Assembly: GCA_010015655.1 (NCBI GenBank)
Contig: ML976674.1
Location: forward strand, 753,540-805,822
Reading direction: 5' to 3'
DNA length: 52,283 nt
Origin: Bimuria novae-zelandiae CBS 107.79
Lineage: Eukaryota > Ascomycota > Dothideomycetes > Pleosporales > Didymosphaeriaceae
Under the pieces are notes generated by a model. The model did no database searches. It had not been told where the DNA came from and was given only the letters and a program-made list of their open reading frames with translations. The first letter of the stretch is position 1; every line of letters begins with the position of its first letter. Position numbers and translations under genes: made by a program. Below are positions 32,562-44,656 of the stretch, piece by piece.

Positions 32562-34097
32562 TTATGCTTCCCATGACCTTGCGGTCTTAGTCTTCTTCCA
32601 GCCTTGGATCTCGTCCAGGGTAAGCACGTAATCACTGGCGTACACCCGCTTCAACAGATCTAAGCTGTTCCACGAGCCTCCTGAGATGTATTCACCACTC
32701 CAGACAGCGAAGTACACCCAGTCGGCTTGATACGCCTTGAGCTGGTCGGGCTCCATCACAGATCCGATCTCTGCTGCTGCGATGATCTTGGTATCGTTCG
32801 TCAGGGCGAGGAGGTTGTTGTACGTAGCGGAGATAGGCTGGATATCGGGTTAGCTTTCAAGTACTCAAGTACTCTCGCTTCCTGAACTCGTTTCAATTCA
32901 GTAAACTTACCCCGTGATCACCCTGGCTGTAGGTGTCTGCGCTAACCATGTCGACCTTGGCGTTCCCAGGGTACCATGCAGCAGCGACCGAGTTCCACTG
33001 CCAAATCAAGTTGTTGAGCTTGTGATGGTTAGTCAGTCGATCGTACAGGATATTCCACAGCTTCTTCGCCGGCTCTGGTCCCTTGGCGCCCCACCAGAAC
33101 CAAGCACCTTCGGCCTCGTGCAGTGGGCGCCAGATAACCGGCACTCCAGCAGATTGGAGCTTCTTCAGTTCAACGGCAATGGTATCGATGTCCTTTATGA
33201 GGAGCGTGTAGTTGGCGTTCGTGGTGTCCTTCAAGGCGGTCTCAATGTTGAAGTCTGTAGCGTCCGTGTAGAACCCCTTGTACCAGGGATGTTCTGCAGT
33301 GTCGTAGAGGCCCACTGGGGCTCCCCAGTGCCACTGGAACGTCACAATTCCTCCCTTCTTTGCAAATGCGATTGCCTTGTCCGTATCCGTCGATGAAGCG
33401 CCTCGAGACTTGCGCGACTCGGTGTAGTCCATGAAGTCGACGCCCAAGACAGCAGGCGTCTTGCCAACGTTCTGCGTGACCCAGTCAAGCGATGTCTGGT
33501 CGTGTTGACCTGAGAGCATCTTCTTGCCGTATATGCTGCCGAGATACTTCAGTAAGGCTTTCGCGTCACTGTTGGCGTTCTTGTTGATAGGAGTGGTCGT
33601 CACTTTGTGAGCCCCACGCTTAGCGGCAGGAGTAACTTTGATGGCATCAATCAGATACCAGCCCCAGTTGTTCTGTATCTGGATCGTGTTGGCACCTGCG
33701 TTCAGCAGTACTTGGCCTGCCGGAACGGTAGTCCATGTCGTAGTCGCGGGGAGGGAAATTTGCGATCCGCCGACGCCGTTTAGTACAACAGTGGTATACT
33801 TGTCACCGTTGGGCCCATTGTAGACTATGCTAAGGTTGTAAAGCTGCGATGTCATGCTCGAGATGTTGAATGTGATGGAATCGGTAGCGGTGTCGAAGCC
33901 TTCCACGTACCCCTTGCCTATTCCCAAGTCACTTCGCCGCCCACATTCGGGATTGGTAGTAACTAACCTGTGAATCCAGTAACAGAAGTGCCCACAGTAA
34001 CTCCGTTCAAGGCACCCGATTCTGCCTCATACACAGTGGTCTGCGCGAAGACGCTACCCGCGGCGGCTACGAGACCGAGCACTCGAGAACCAAACAT
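32562..34097 (-). CDS. Secreted endo-beta-1,4-mannanase, GH26 with CBM35-like module
   Basis: Proposed join, minus strand: exon 1 33968-34097, exon 2 32911-33917, exon 3 32562-32837; 470 residues. Introns are 50 bp (GTTAGT to AATAG) and 73 bp (GTAAGT to TCCAG). Residues 1-18 form a signal peptide (MFGSRVLGLVAAAGSVFA, cut before QTT). Residues 19-140 look like a carbohydrate-binding module of the CBM35/CBM6 type (YEAESGAL at the start, WGWYLIDAIKVTP at the end). The GH26 barrel follows, with GQHDQTSLDW, FQWHWGAP, the acid/base Glu311 in WRPLHEAEGAWFWW and the probable nucleophile Glu402 in IIAAAEIGS. GH26 mannanases cut beta-1,4-mannan in plant cell walls, so this suggests plant-biomass use. 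It is the last intact gene before the transposon nest and seems undamaged. Confidence 0.93.
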
Positions 34098-34454
34098 CGT
34101 TGCTAAAGGAGTGAAGCACTTCAAAATCTAGAAGTTGGGAAGTCTTCATCATCTTAAATACGTCGCCAGTGCCGCCGATATTTCACCCTCCACAAGTGGC
34201 ATCACGTTGGCGGAACAGTGCCCAGGTGTCGCCGTGCCCAGGCGATGAAACAGCGCGAAATGGTGTCCCAAGAATAACCTAAAACGACGAGACCCATCAA
34301 TAGGAAGGGAAGACATTCGTTGCCGATGGAATATAGAAGAGCCCACATGTTGTCCGTTTTAATATGTATTAAATTATTTCATACAGGCTAGCCTGGAGAT
34401 CCCGCCCGACGCTCCGTTAGCGGAGGGGAGCGCCACGTTCGGCATTAGAGGGTA
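34098..34454. promoter_or_regulatory. Upstream region of the mannanase gene, bordering the transposon nest
   Basis: About 350 bp with normal base composition; its promoter must lie here, since the first transposon begins at 34455. The frame at 34149-34346 has no recognisable domain. Confidence 0.4.
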
Positions 34455-35169
34455 AGCTAGCGTACAGGGTTCCGAGCCACCCGGGGTTTCAAGCCACTCC
34501 TCAGAAATCGGCCACCCTTCAGAAAATCGTGATATCTCAACATCCACCCCTACCAAAATGGACCAATGCGAAGCAGCTATATAAGTAGCTATTAGTAATT
34601 TTAATACTAGTATTTTTTTTAGTTAATAAGCTACTATAAAGGCCTATAGTATTTTTTAAGCTACGTTTTTTGCGCGAATACGCGGTACGTAGAATAGCTA
34701 AACTAGCTATAAATACTAGTAATAATTAACTCTATAATAAGAAGGGTTTCTTATATAATAGATTTTTAAAAAAGACTTACGCGCTTTTCCTCCTTTATAC
34801 GCTTATATATAAGAAATAGCGAACTAAATCCAAAGATAAATAGAGGTAATAATCCTATAGGCAAGCATTAGATATCCTTCTTTCTTAAGCGTAACCCACG
34901 CGTTGTATCTATTATAGGTAGAAAGATAAAGGCTGCACGGACTAAGGGAGCTACATTAGAGCAGATACGCGCGTTTCTTAAGCTCTTTAAGAGGACTCGC
35001 GTACGATTAGGGATACGCACTAAGGATACGTGGAATATAGATAAGACTAGCAAGGCCCTAGGTGTATATACAAACACTAGAGTACTCGCAAGTAGTTAGA
35101 GAAAGAAGGCTTATAAATAGTCTTTAGAGAATTATAAGTAGGCTTCTATAATTAAACGCGTATTAGCTA
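34455..35169 (+). mobile_element. Pogo/Fot1-like element 'G', 5' part only, RIP-mutated
   Basis: After TA at 34453-34454 the sequence begins AGCTAGC, as A2 does, then carries GGGTTCCGAGCCACCCG (34467-34483) and GGGTTTCAAGCCACTCC (34484-34500) in tandem. A transposase-like frame starts at 34558 (MDQCEAAI) and can be followed, with many TAA/TAG, to the block NIDKTSKALGVYTNTRVLAS (35032-35091), the same region as NMDETGIALGVCTNTRVLSS in A2. Similarity ends near 35169, where CA-containing DNA begins. The right boundary is inferred from that change; no right terminal repeat was found. Confidence 0.8.
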
Positions 35170-35212
35170 TCCCCCGCACTGTTAAAATCTGCCACAAACG
35201 ACGTGCTAATTA
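35170..35212. other. Short non-mutated spacer, possibly original target DNA
   Basis: 43 bp with CA retained (for example CTGCCACAAACGACG) between the end of element G and element B. The sequence resumes at 37296-37320 after B. It may be single-copy DNA present before the insertions, or an unmutated edge of a repeat. Confidence 0.5.
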
Positions 35213-37295
35213 TCGTGTCCGTGCGCGTAACGATCGGATTCGCGTAACGATCGCCAAATACCATAACAGCTCTATTAGCAATAAGGCAATAGAGCTACCT
35301 ATAGTTAATATTATTATAAGACTTTTTAGTTAATTACTGTATTAATTCTTATAATTAATTTACACTATTTAAATCTATCTAAAAGCTTAATATTGCGGCC
35401 GCTACGTGTAGATTTGGCTAGGGTAGTAAATGCGCCCTCTAAGGCCTCCCTAACATCTGTAGTATTAATAACACGTTTCTAATGCTTTCTACTCTATAGA
35501 GACGGCTAAGAGGCCTTTCTCTTACCCTTTTGGGATAATTGTAGAGCTTTTTCTGCGTTATAGGCAGACTTCTAGGCAGCGCGCTAAGCTGCCTTTTTAT
35601 CCCTCTCCTTCTCCTTTACCTTCTTAGCTACCTCTCGCGTAGCACGCTTTTCCTGTTATATTTTCTCTTTATATAGCTTAGCTACTTTCTTTAGCTTTAC
35701 TATCTTTGCTTTTTAAAGCTACTTCTACTTATCCTCTTACTTCTTAATATATTAATAAACACGTGCCTCCTTATCTTCTTTAGTAATTAAAAGACTAATC
35801 TACTATAATACTTTTAATATTATTAAAGATCTAAAGTCTTGCCTTTTTTCTTACGCTTTTATTTTATTAATAGCGCCTATCTTAGCCTATTATTATTATA
35901 CTAGAGTAGCTTATTGTGCATAAAAAGGTAGTAAAGCAATTAATAAAGCTTTTATATATTTTTACTATCCTAATCCTTAATTATAGAGTGTATAAGCCTA
36001 TCTATCTTTCTTTAGTTATAATTACTAAGCCCTAATAAAGAGCTATTACCTAATTCTTAATAATAAGTAAACTTATTAAGGATAGGATTAAGATTAGGTA
36101 GTAATATACTTATTACTTTAAAAAAGCTAAGGATAGTTAATTCCTTAAAAAAGGCCTTTTACGTATTTTAAAATAAAGGAAAGAAGTTACCTTTAAAAAT
36201 AAAAACTAGGCCTTAGCTTCTTTAAAGGTATTATAATAGCTCTATTAAGTAGGCTATTAATAGAGGCTTAAATATTATAACGTTAAGTAGCTAAAGCGTA
36301 TAAGTTAAATAAGGAGGTAGGATAGTAAGTAGGATCTTATTCTAATTATAGTAATTAATAAAGTCTATAGTAATATAAGATTTATAGCTATTTATAATTA
36401 AAAGTTAATATAATTATTAAGTCTTCTCTTTTATATAGCGATTAAACACTTATTTAAGCTAGGCAAGTCTAATATTATTATTTATTTAAGTAAAGAATAA
36501 TAAGCTAATAAAGACTTTATATTTTCTTATCTTAATATCTTCTACCTAGCTTAATTAGATGCCCTTATTAGTAGCCTTATAAATAAGGCTTAGTAGTAGA
36601 GCTAATTTATTAGCGTAAATATATACTAGGAGCGTAATCCACGCATAATTACTATTTTAAAGTAATACTTTAACCTCCTTTTTCTCCTTTATTTATCTAC
36701 TAAATATCCTTTTTAATTTACTAATAATACTAATTAGGCAGCCTTTCTTATCTATATTATAAACATAATAAGGATTTATACGATATTAATCTATCTTATT
36801 ATATAAAAGGCTAAAAAAGTAGTAATATATATCTACTAAATTAGCATTGTAGTAATTACTATCTATTCTAACTATCTATTATAAGATAAGATAAATACAA
36901 TATTAGTTAATAAAGTGCGTAACCTAGCTCTTGCTAACTAGCTCTTTTACTATTATAGAGGCGAAGTTTTATATTATCTTTTTAGTAGGAGGTATATATC
37001 TCTCTATAAATCTTTTAATATATTATATAAGCTCCTCCTCTTACTAGGCGTTAAGCTTTTATTAATTAATTCTCTTAGTTATTCGCGACGATTAAACTCC
37101 TCTATAATTCCGTAATAGGGTATTATAATTAACACTATACCTACGCGCTATTTTAGCATACGTAAAATATTTTTCTAAATTAAGTAATTTAATTTTATTT
37201 ATTATAGCTTAAATTAGATTTATATTAATAGAATTATGACGCGTTGGAGGTTGAGGTGGTTTGGTGTTCGGCGATCGTTACGCGCACGGACACGG
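35213..37295 (-). mobile_element. Pogo-like element 'B', same family as C, RIP-mutated
   Basis: 2,083 bp between TA dinucleotides (35211-35212 and 37296-37297). The ends match as inverted repeats (YCGTGTCCGTGCGCGTAACG). The left end carries the 17-bp unit CGCGTAACGATCGGATT and a second copy; the right end has one copy only. The interior is colinear with element C, for example the GCGGCCGC block at 35396 and 37505 and CTCTAAGGCCTCCCTA at 35437 and 37547. The transposase, judged from C, lies on the minus strand and is destroyed by RIP. Confidence 0.88.
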
Positions 37296-37320
37296 TAGCG
37301 TCTAGGTAATCTCAACACTA

Positions 37321-37366
37321 CCGTGTCCGTGCGCGTGATGCGCCGGTTCGCGTGATGCGCTACCCT
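37321..37366 (+). repeat. Left terminal inverted repeat of element C
   Basis: Inverse match to 46508-46553. Unit CGCGTGATGCGCCGGTT at 37332-37348 recurs as CGCGTGATGCGC at 37349-37360. Confidence 0.92.
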
Positions 37367-38006
37367 TATTAAAAACAGTTTATATAAAAATAAGGCTATT
37401 AAGCCACCTATAATTAATATTATTATAAGATTTTCTAGTAGAATATAAAGTTAATAGCTACGATTAATTTGCACTATTAATATCTATATAGAAGCTTGAC
37501 ATTGCGGCCGCGGCGCGTAGAGATCGCTGGGGCGGCAGATGCGCCCTCTAAGGCCTCCCTAGTACCTAGAGCATCAACAACACGTTTCTGACGCTTTCTG
37601 GTCTGTAGAGGTGCCTGTAAGGCCTTCCTCTTACCCTTTTGGGGTAGTTATAGAGCTTTTTTAGCGTCGCGGGCAGACTTCTAGGCGGCGCGCTAAGCTG
37701 CCTTTTTAGCCCTCTCCTTCTCCTTCTCCTTCTTAGCCTCCTCCCGCGTAGTACGCTTTTCCTGCTAAATCTTCTCCTTATATAGCTTAGCTACCTTCTT
37801 TAGCTCTATTTTATTTACTTTTTAAAGCTACTACTCCTTCTCCTCTTACTCCTTAATAAATTAACGTGTACGTGCCTCCCTTACCTTTCTAGATAATTAG
37901 AAGACTACTTTACTATAATACTTCTAGCGCTGCTAGAGGTCTAGAGTCTTGCCCTTCTTTTTATACTTCTACTTAGTAGATAGTACCTGCTTAATCCTAT
38001 CTATCT

Positions 38007-38483
38007 TGTTACGAGCTCAGGAAACCCGGATAGTGGCACCACCACAGACGAGGATAAATAGGGGGAGGCAGAGGAGGTTGTACTATAACTAGCCCGCGAG
38101 GACTTGCGGGGTTGCTTATGTTAGCTAGGGTCACATGACCCTGATCTGACGATAGCTCTGGATCAAGGTAATCCGCCAAGAGCTTCGAACCACAGTGATC
38201 CGCCAAGGGGGCCGGATCACCTAGAAACAGAGGAAGAAACAGACTAGTATATAGCGTAGAAGATTCTCCTATGTTGTTTCCTTCCTTATAGTTAACTTAC
38301 ATATCTTCTGTGCGAGTACATTCTCCTATATAGACTAATAGTTATCTTATTTTATTATAAGATTAAATTATCTAGCCTAGCGCTAAGTATCGCATTAACT
38401 TATACTACTAAATAATCTATAAAGCACTACGATACCTTACCGCCTTAGTCTAGGTTAGAATAAGGTGTAAGAGCCTTATAACA
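38007..38483 (+). repeat. 5' LTR of the chromovirus
   Basis: 477 bp, begins TGTTACGAG and ends TATAACA (from CGTAACA). The left part keeps many CA/TG (for example GTGGCACCACCACAGACG), whereas the right end is RIP-mutated. The open frame at 38009-38206 lies inside it and is not a gene. Confidence 0.95.
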
Positions 38484-38539
38484 CTTTAACTACGCTATAG
38501 TATAATAGCAGGACCTAGTTTAACCACCGTAGCCTTGGC

Positions 38540-39500
38540 ACCTAAGGAAAAGATCCTAAAAGAAATAGTTATTAAATAAGCGGCTTAGATAGCCTAGCTA
38601 TAAGAAATTATTAACTAGATAAGTAAAAAGATAAGCAAATAGGAAAATGTAAAGTATTAATTAAAGGTCCTAAAGCCTAAACCCTACTTTAGGAAAGGCT
38701 ATCCAGGAACGTTCCTAACCTAGATAGAACTATTTATCTGCTACAACCTAGAAAAGTTTAACATAAAACAAGACAAGATCTTAGTTACCTATATAAACAT
38801 GTAAGATAAAGTAGCCGCGTAGGCTAGGCTAATAATTAATAACTTCTTTAAGTATAGTAAACTAAAGAATTATACTTTAGACGCTACTAAGGACGCCTTT
38901 AAGAACTAGGAATTCTTTTATAAGGCTATAAAAGGAATATTTAACACTATTAATAAAAGATATTAAGTTAAAATATGCCATTAACGCCTGCGTCAGGAAA
39001 GATCTATAGTACTCTATACACTAGAGTTTAAATAGATCGTGGCAGAACTTAATAGATAGGGGGAAGCCCCGCTTATAATCACCTACTATAATAGACTAAA
39101 GGAATTAATTAAAGACAAACTAGTTTACTAAGGAAAAGCGGACAATCTAGAAGAACTTATTAATAATGCTATTAAAGTAGACAATTGCCTATACAAACGA
39201 AAGCTAGAGAAGCAGCATGGTACTTAACTACTCTCTAGAAAAGAAAATAACGCTAGACCTATTAGAAGAGACCGAGATAGAGATATTATTATAACTAACG
39301 AAGCCTAATAGTACAAAAAGAGAAATGGCAAGGGAAAATAGCTATATAAGCTAAAGAAAGGCTACTAGAGCAAGAGTGACGTCTTATAGGAAGAATAAGA
39401 ATAGAGGTTTAAGGACAAGGCCTGCCTCTAATACGGCAAATAAGGCTACTTCGCCAAGGACTATAAAGGTTAGGAGATTAAAGCTAATATAACTAACCTC
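38540..39500 (+). pseudogene. Chromovirus gag-like region
   Basis: The readable start near 38540 has APKEKILKEIV, followed by a Lys/Glu-rich region with many TAA/TAG. At 39423-39465 a mutated retroviral-type zinc knuckle appears: C-L-stop-Y-GK-stop-GYFAKDY, where the expected pattern is CX2CX4HX4C with TGC and CAC changed to TAC/TAT by RIP. No functional product. Confidence 0.75.
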
Positions 39501-41099
39501 CTACGAGTAGCTATAATCACCCTCATGCTAGTAGAAGCGGAGGAAGTAGATCTTATATAAGAAATCCTAGAACTAGTAAAAGAATAGGGGGAAGAACGAA
39601 AAACCCTCTATAAATACTAGATCTTTTAGTAACTAGTAGATAATACCTACTAGATATATAATAGCACGCTATATTACTTGTCTTAGTACAAGGTAAAGTA
39701 ATTATTTAAGGACTACACGCGTAGGACGCTTATTAGCTTACTAAAAAGTTATAAGGACCCCTAAAGTAGTACCTACGCCAGGTTACAATATAAGAATAAT
39801 ATATATATGCTAAGTGGTGGTAGTGCACACGAAAAGGATGCCAATAGCACTCTAAGGCTAGAGTTAAAGCCTCTTATTTTCTAGGAGGCTTAGAACACTA
39901 TAGACTTAGGAAAGACTAGTGCAGCGTACCTAATAACTACTATAAGCACTTTCTAGCCTATTAGGCTAAGTACTATAAATAGAATAGCTAGTATTAATAC
40001 TTTAATATTACCTGCAAAATACACAGGTAATAGAAATTTAAGACAGGCTGGTTCCCTTAGGGCCTAGACCCTCGCGACACTAGTATAATAATAGGAAACA
40101 CATAGCTAGGAAGAGACGTAAACTACCTAATAATTAAATAAGACTAATATAACCTGCAGTGCTTTGCGCACCTAAGCCTATAAGAGGAAGTAGCTTCCTC
40201 TAATAGCTGCCTAGGGCACAATATATTAGCCTAGAATAAATATCTTACTCTAAATTACCTACAGCACGGGAACTAAGGGGTATACAAATCTAATAGAATT
40301 AGAGAGACTTATACGCTGTATTAATAATAATATAAGTAGTATAAGGTTAAAGAAGTCTTAAAGCTAGCCTAACTTAAGGGTTAAATCTAGGAGGCAGAAG
40401 CCTCATAGGGAGTCTAAAATAAGTTAGAAGACTTAAAAAACTAGATTATTACTAGGTAATAAACCACACTAGTAATAGTGCAATTATTATAGCTTATTAA
40501 GTAGATACTCGCTAAGTTAAGAAACGCTTAATTAAGAATATTATGGTGTACGGGTATCGTGTTATAGTACTTATTAACCTAGAAGTAGACGCGTGTCTAA
40601 TAGCCCTAGGAGTAATTAAAAAATAGGATATGCTATATTATAATAAGAAAACACTACTATAAATAGGACTCGCGGATAGGACCTAATCGCAAGAATATAG
40701 TAATAGTTAGCTACGCCTTAAGATGGCGCTAGTATAAGTTAATATAGAAGGCCTAGAGAGCTAACACGTCTTTACTATCGCGGAGATAGGAGACATTAAA
40801 GCTATCGTTAGATATAAATAGCTAGAATAATATAATCTATGAATAGACTAGGTCGAACGAATAATCCTTCCCTAAGATCTACTAGTAATAGCTTAAGCGA
40901 GCCCTAATAGAAGGGAAACTCCTTAACCTTAGGTAAGGAAAAGGAGTTAACTATTTAAGATATAAAAAATATTAGTATATAAGATAGACAGGATTTTAAA
41001 ATAATACCTAGAACAGGTGCACTATATATAGGTCTAGGAGGCTAAGATAGTCCTAGATAACCTAGGTCTACTAAAAGAATATAAGGAATTCGCAGACCT

Positions 41100-42350
41100 A
41101 TTTAAAGAGTACGATAAGACTATCCTGCCTAAATATAAGGAGTAAGATTATAAAATACTACTAGTAGAAGGAGCTAAGCTACGGCTAAAACACCTAAGGC
41201 CCCTTACCTATAAATAGGAAAAAGAGTTAAAGAAGCTAATATAAAAGAATCTACGCTTAGGAAAGTAAAGACCTAGTTAGAGCTCTACGGCCTTCTCTAT
41301 ACTCTTTGTTTAAAAGAAAGACGGTAGGCTATAACTTTATATAGATTATAAATAGCTAAATACTATTACAGTTAAAAACTACTATCCGTTACCCTTAATA
41401 ACAGAGCTTATAGATCGACTTTAAGGAGCTAAGTAGTTTACAAAATTTAATATCTAGGATAAATTCTATAGGATTTAAATAGTAAAAGGCTATAAGTAGA
41501 AAACAGCCTTCCGCACGCGATATAGCCTCTTTAAATATACTATTATACTAATAGGGCTAACTAATGCACTAGTAACCTTTTAGGAGCTTATAAATTAAGT
41601 ATTATATAAATACTTAGACGTATTCTGCATGGCATACCTCGATAACATACTAATATACTCCAGCGGAACCCTAGAAGAACATAAGGAACATGTTCGCAAG
41701 GTGTTATAGAAACTACAAGAGCATAGATTGCTCCTACACCCTAAGAAATATAAATTCCATATTACGGAAACGGAATATCTGGGATTTGTAATATCCCGGG
41801 AAGGTGTTAAAATAGACCTAAAGAAGATAGTAATAATAGAAAAATAGTTACTACTAAAGTTAGTAATGAATATTTAATCCTTCTTAGGCTTTACTAACTT
41901 CTATCGCAAATTTATTAAAAACTACTCGAAGGTTACCGCTCTACTAATAGAACTTATAAAGACAGGAAAATAATAACCTCTGTAGAAAGTAGAGAAGTAA
42001 GCCTTTAAATAGCTAAAGCGCCTATTCCTAACGGCACCCCTACTATAGATATACGACCTAGAGTGGCAACATCGCATCTATATAGACGCATTAGATTATG
42101 CGCTAGGAGCCGTACTATTATAAGAATATAATAATAAAAAGTAGAGACTAGTCTTTTATTACGTAAGAAAGTTTTCGGGAGCAAAACTTAACTATAAGAT
42201 CTATAATAAAGAACTACTAGTAATTATTAACTATTTTAAGTAATAAGAAGTATAGCTTAAGGGAGCTAAGTACTAGATAAAGGTATTCTTTAATTACTTT
42301 AATTTAACACGCTTTATAATAACTAAGAAGCTTAACTAATAACAGGCTAA
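41100..42350 (+). pseudogene. Chromovirus reverse transcriptase and RNase H region
   Basis: RT blocks are legible between stops: FV-stop-KKDGRL (41303), LYIDYK (41337), YYPLPLI (41381), KTAFRTRY (41500), [11 protein letters not shown] (41630-41662; the canonical YLDDILIYS has Asp here mutated to Asn), and LGFVISREGVKI (41780-41815). RNase H follows with YIDALDYALGAVL (42080-42118) and KLNYKIYNKELLVI (42188-42228). The 41620-41830 part keeps CA/TG. Confidence 0.85.
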
Positions 42351-42689
42351 GTAGTTTAAATAAATAGTAGAGTTTAACTTCTGTATTACGTATTTACTAG
42401 AAAACGTAAATACTACGGCAAACGTACTAAGTAGATAATTAGATCTTATAGAAGAAGATAATAGAGGTAACTATATTATAATCTTAACCTACGCGAAGGA
42501 TAGAACCCTTTACTATAATAAAATATAGCTTGCGCTAGCACTAGAGGTATAACGTATAGACCATACCTATTATAGACTAGTTATAAATAGGATATAAGAT
42601 TATAATAGGCTTATAAACAAGGATTGCCAAGCGTATAATTTTTACTAAGCTATAGGAATAATAGCACGAGACTACTAAAACTATATCTA

Positions 42690-43990
42690 GATTAGTAAGT
42701 AAGTAGCTCTACTACTAATTAAGAAACTACACGAAAATAAGGACTAGGGACACCTAAGAATTACTAAAATAACGCGTTAAATCGCGAATAAATACGCTAT
42801 TCTTAGGCTACGCTAGGCAGTATAAAAGGTTCTAGGCAACTATTTAGCCTGTATAAGAATAAGCTTAAGAGATATAAGCCTTATAGCCTCTTACAGCTAC
42901 TAAAGCCACCCCTAAGACTATAGTCTAGTGTAACTATAGACTTTATCGTAAAGCTACTAACATTACTAGCACTAAGGAATAAGGACCCCTATAACTTAAT
43001 CTTAGTTATAATCTATTAACTTACTAAGGAGTTACGGTTTATGCTAATTAGAGAGGCTATATTAGTAGAAGAATTAGTCTATGTAATAAAATAAGAACTA
43101 ATATTATAGGTTAAACGACTAGACAAATTTATCACAGACAAGGCTAGAATATTCATATTATTATATTAGACTACGTTTATAGCTAAATTAGGGATTAAGT
43201 ATAAGCTTATAACAAGCTTCTATCCTAAAATAGATGGCTAAATAAAACGCACTAATTAGACGCTAGAATAATATCTTTAGATATACGTAAATAAGTTTTA
43301 GAATAACTAGGTTAAGCTGTTGCTAATAGCCTAGCTGGCATATAATAGCGCAAGATCGGCGACCACAAGGTACTTGCCATATTACGCCAACCATGGATGT
43401 GAGCCCACGACTCACCAGGACCTATTAGACATCCAGAGCGTTGCAAAAGACGTAGCTAATAAAGCTAGCCTTATATAAGATTTGTATAAAACGCTATATA
43501 AGAATATTACGCGACGTAATAAGCAAATAGCGCGATAGGTAAATAAGAAAAGGATTATAGGACTAAATTTTAAAAAGGGGGATAAAGTCCTCCTCTTATA
43601 AAAAAATTTTAAGATAAAAAGGCTAAGTAGAAAACTAGATAACCTTCGTAAAGGACTATTTAAGATCTAAGAGGTTAAAGGACTAGTAAATTTTAAACTA
43701 TAGTTACCTATAGACATACGTATACACCTAGTTTTCTATAAATTCTTATTAAAACTAGCACCACCAGACGCCGAACTAAAAATATAACTTGAACTTAAGG
43801 ATAAGGAATACGAGGTTAAAGTAATTAAAGGCCTATAAAAGATTAGACGTTAGTATAAGTACCTAGTGAAGTGGGAAGGATGGCTAGAGAACTATAACAC
43901 GTAGGAACTAGTGTAGAACCTCACGAACTACAAGACAGCGCTGGAGAAGTTCCACGCGGAGCATCCAGGAGTCCCGCGGTCGGATTAGCC
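42690..43990 (+). pseudogene. Chromovirus integrase with C-terminal chromodomain
   Basis: The zinc-binding N-terminus is hinted by LHENKD-stop-GHLRITK (42727-42768). The core includes VDFIVKLL (42938) and later ITDKARIFI (43133-43160), then ANHGCEPTTHQDLLDIQ (43387-43437, non-mutated) and NFKKGDKVLLL. From about 43806 to 43985 a chromodomain is clear: EYEVKVIKGL, YKYLVKWEGWLENYNT and a final NLTNYKTALEKFHAEHPG. Chromodomains of such elements are thought to guide integration to heterochromatin. Confidence 0.88.
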
Positions 43991-44656
43991 AGGAACTTAG
44001 AAAAGTTAAAAGACGTAGAAGGGTTAAAAGGAGCAAATAAGTTAGCCTGTAACTAGCCTAAGTTAGATATAGGTAGTAATAGTAAAGATAGAATAAGGGC
44101 GCCGGCGTTTATACTCTTAGAAGAAGAAGGCTCTAAGATCCTAGCCTCGCGTTTTAGACGCTTTAACTCTTTTATTAATATAATTTCTTCTAGCTTATAA
44201 TAATATTTCTTTTTTTAAACGTTAAATAACTCTTGTTCTCTCTAAGCTAGTTTCTCCTTTAAGTAAAAGATATTACCCTAAAGATAGCGTTATTCTACCT
44301 TTATTTCTTAACGCTTAGTCCGCGTTAGAACTAAACTATACTAGACTTTTACCTAAATATAGTAAGCGCAGAAGCTAGTAAATAACTTTACTATATACTT
44401 TAGCCCCTTCTTTTTATAACGCCTATATAGGGTTAGCATCTTAATATTCGCGTCTAGAATAGCCTTTATCTAGTCTTAGTGGCATTAGTTAGAAGATATT
44501 ATTAGGACTTTAGGCATAATTAGGCAGGCGATAAAAAGGGTATAAGGAAGACTTATAGTAGGGGCCCTAATAGCTATTTATACGCGCACACGCTAGCGCC
44601 GCCGTATAATTATAAAATAATAGGTATTAAGATAATTACTTTAAGAGGGAGGATAA

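Noticed and set aside
38009..38206. 65-codon minus-strand frame
   Set aside because: Lies wholly within the 5' LTR.
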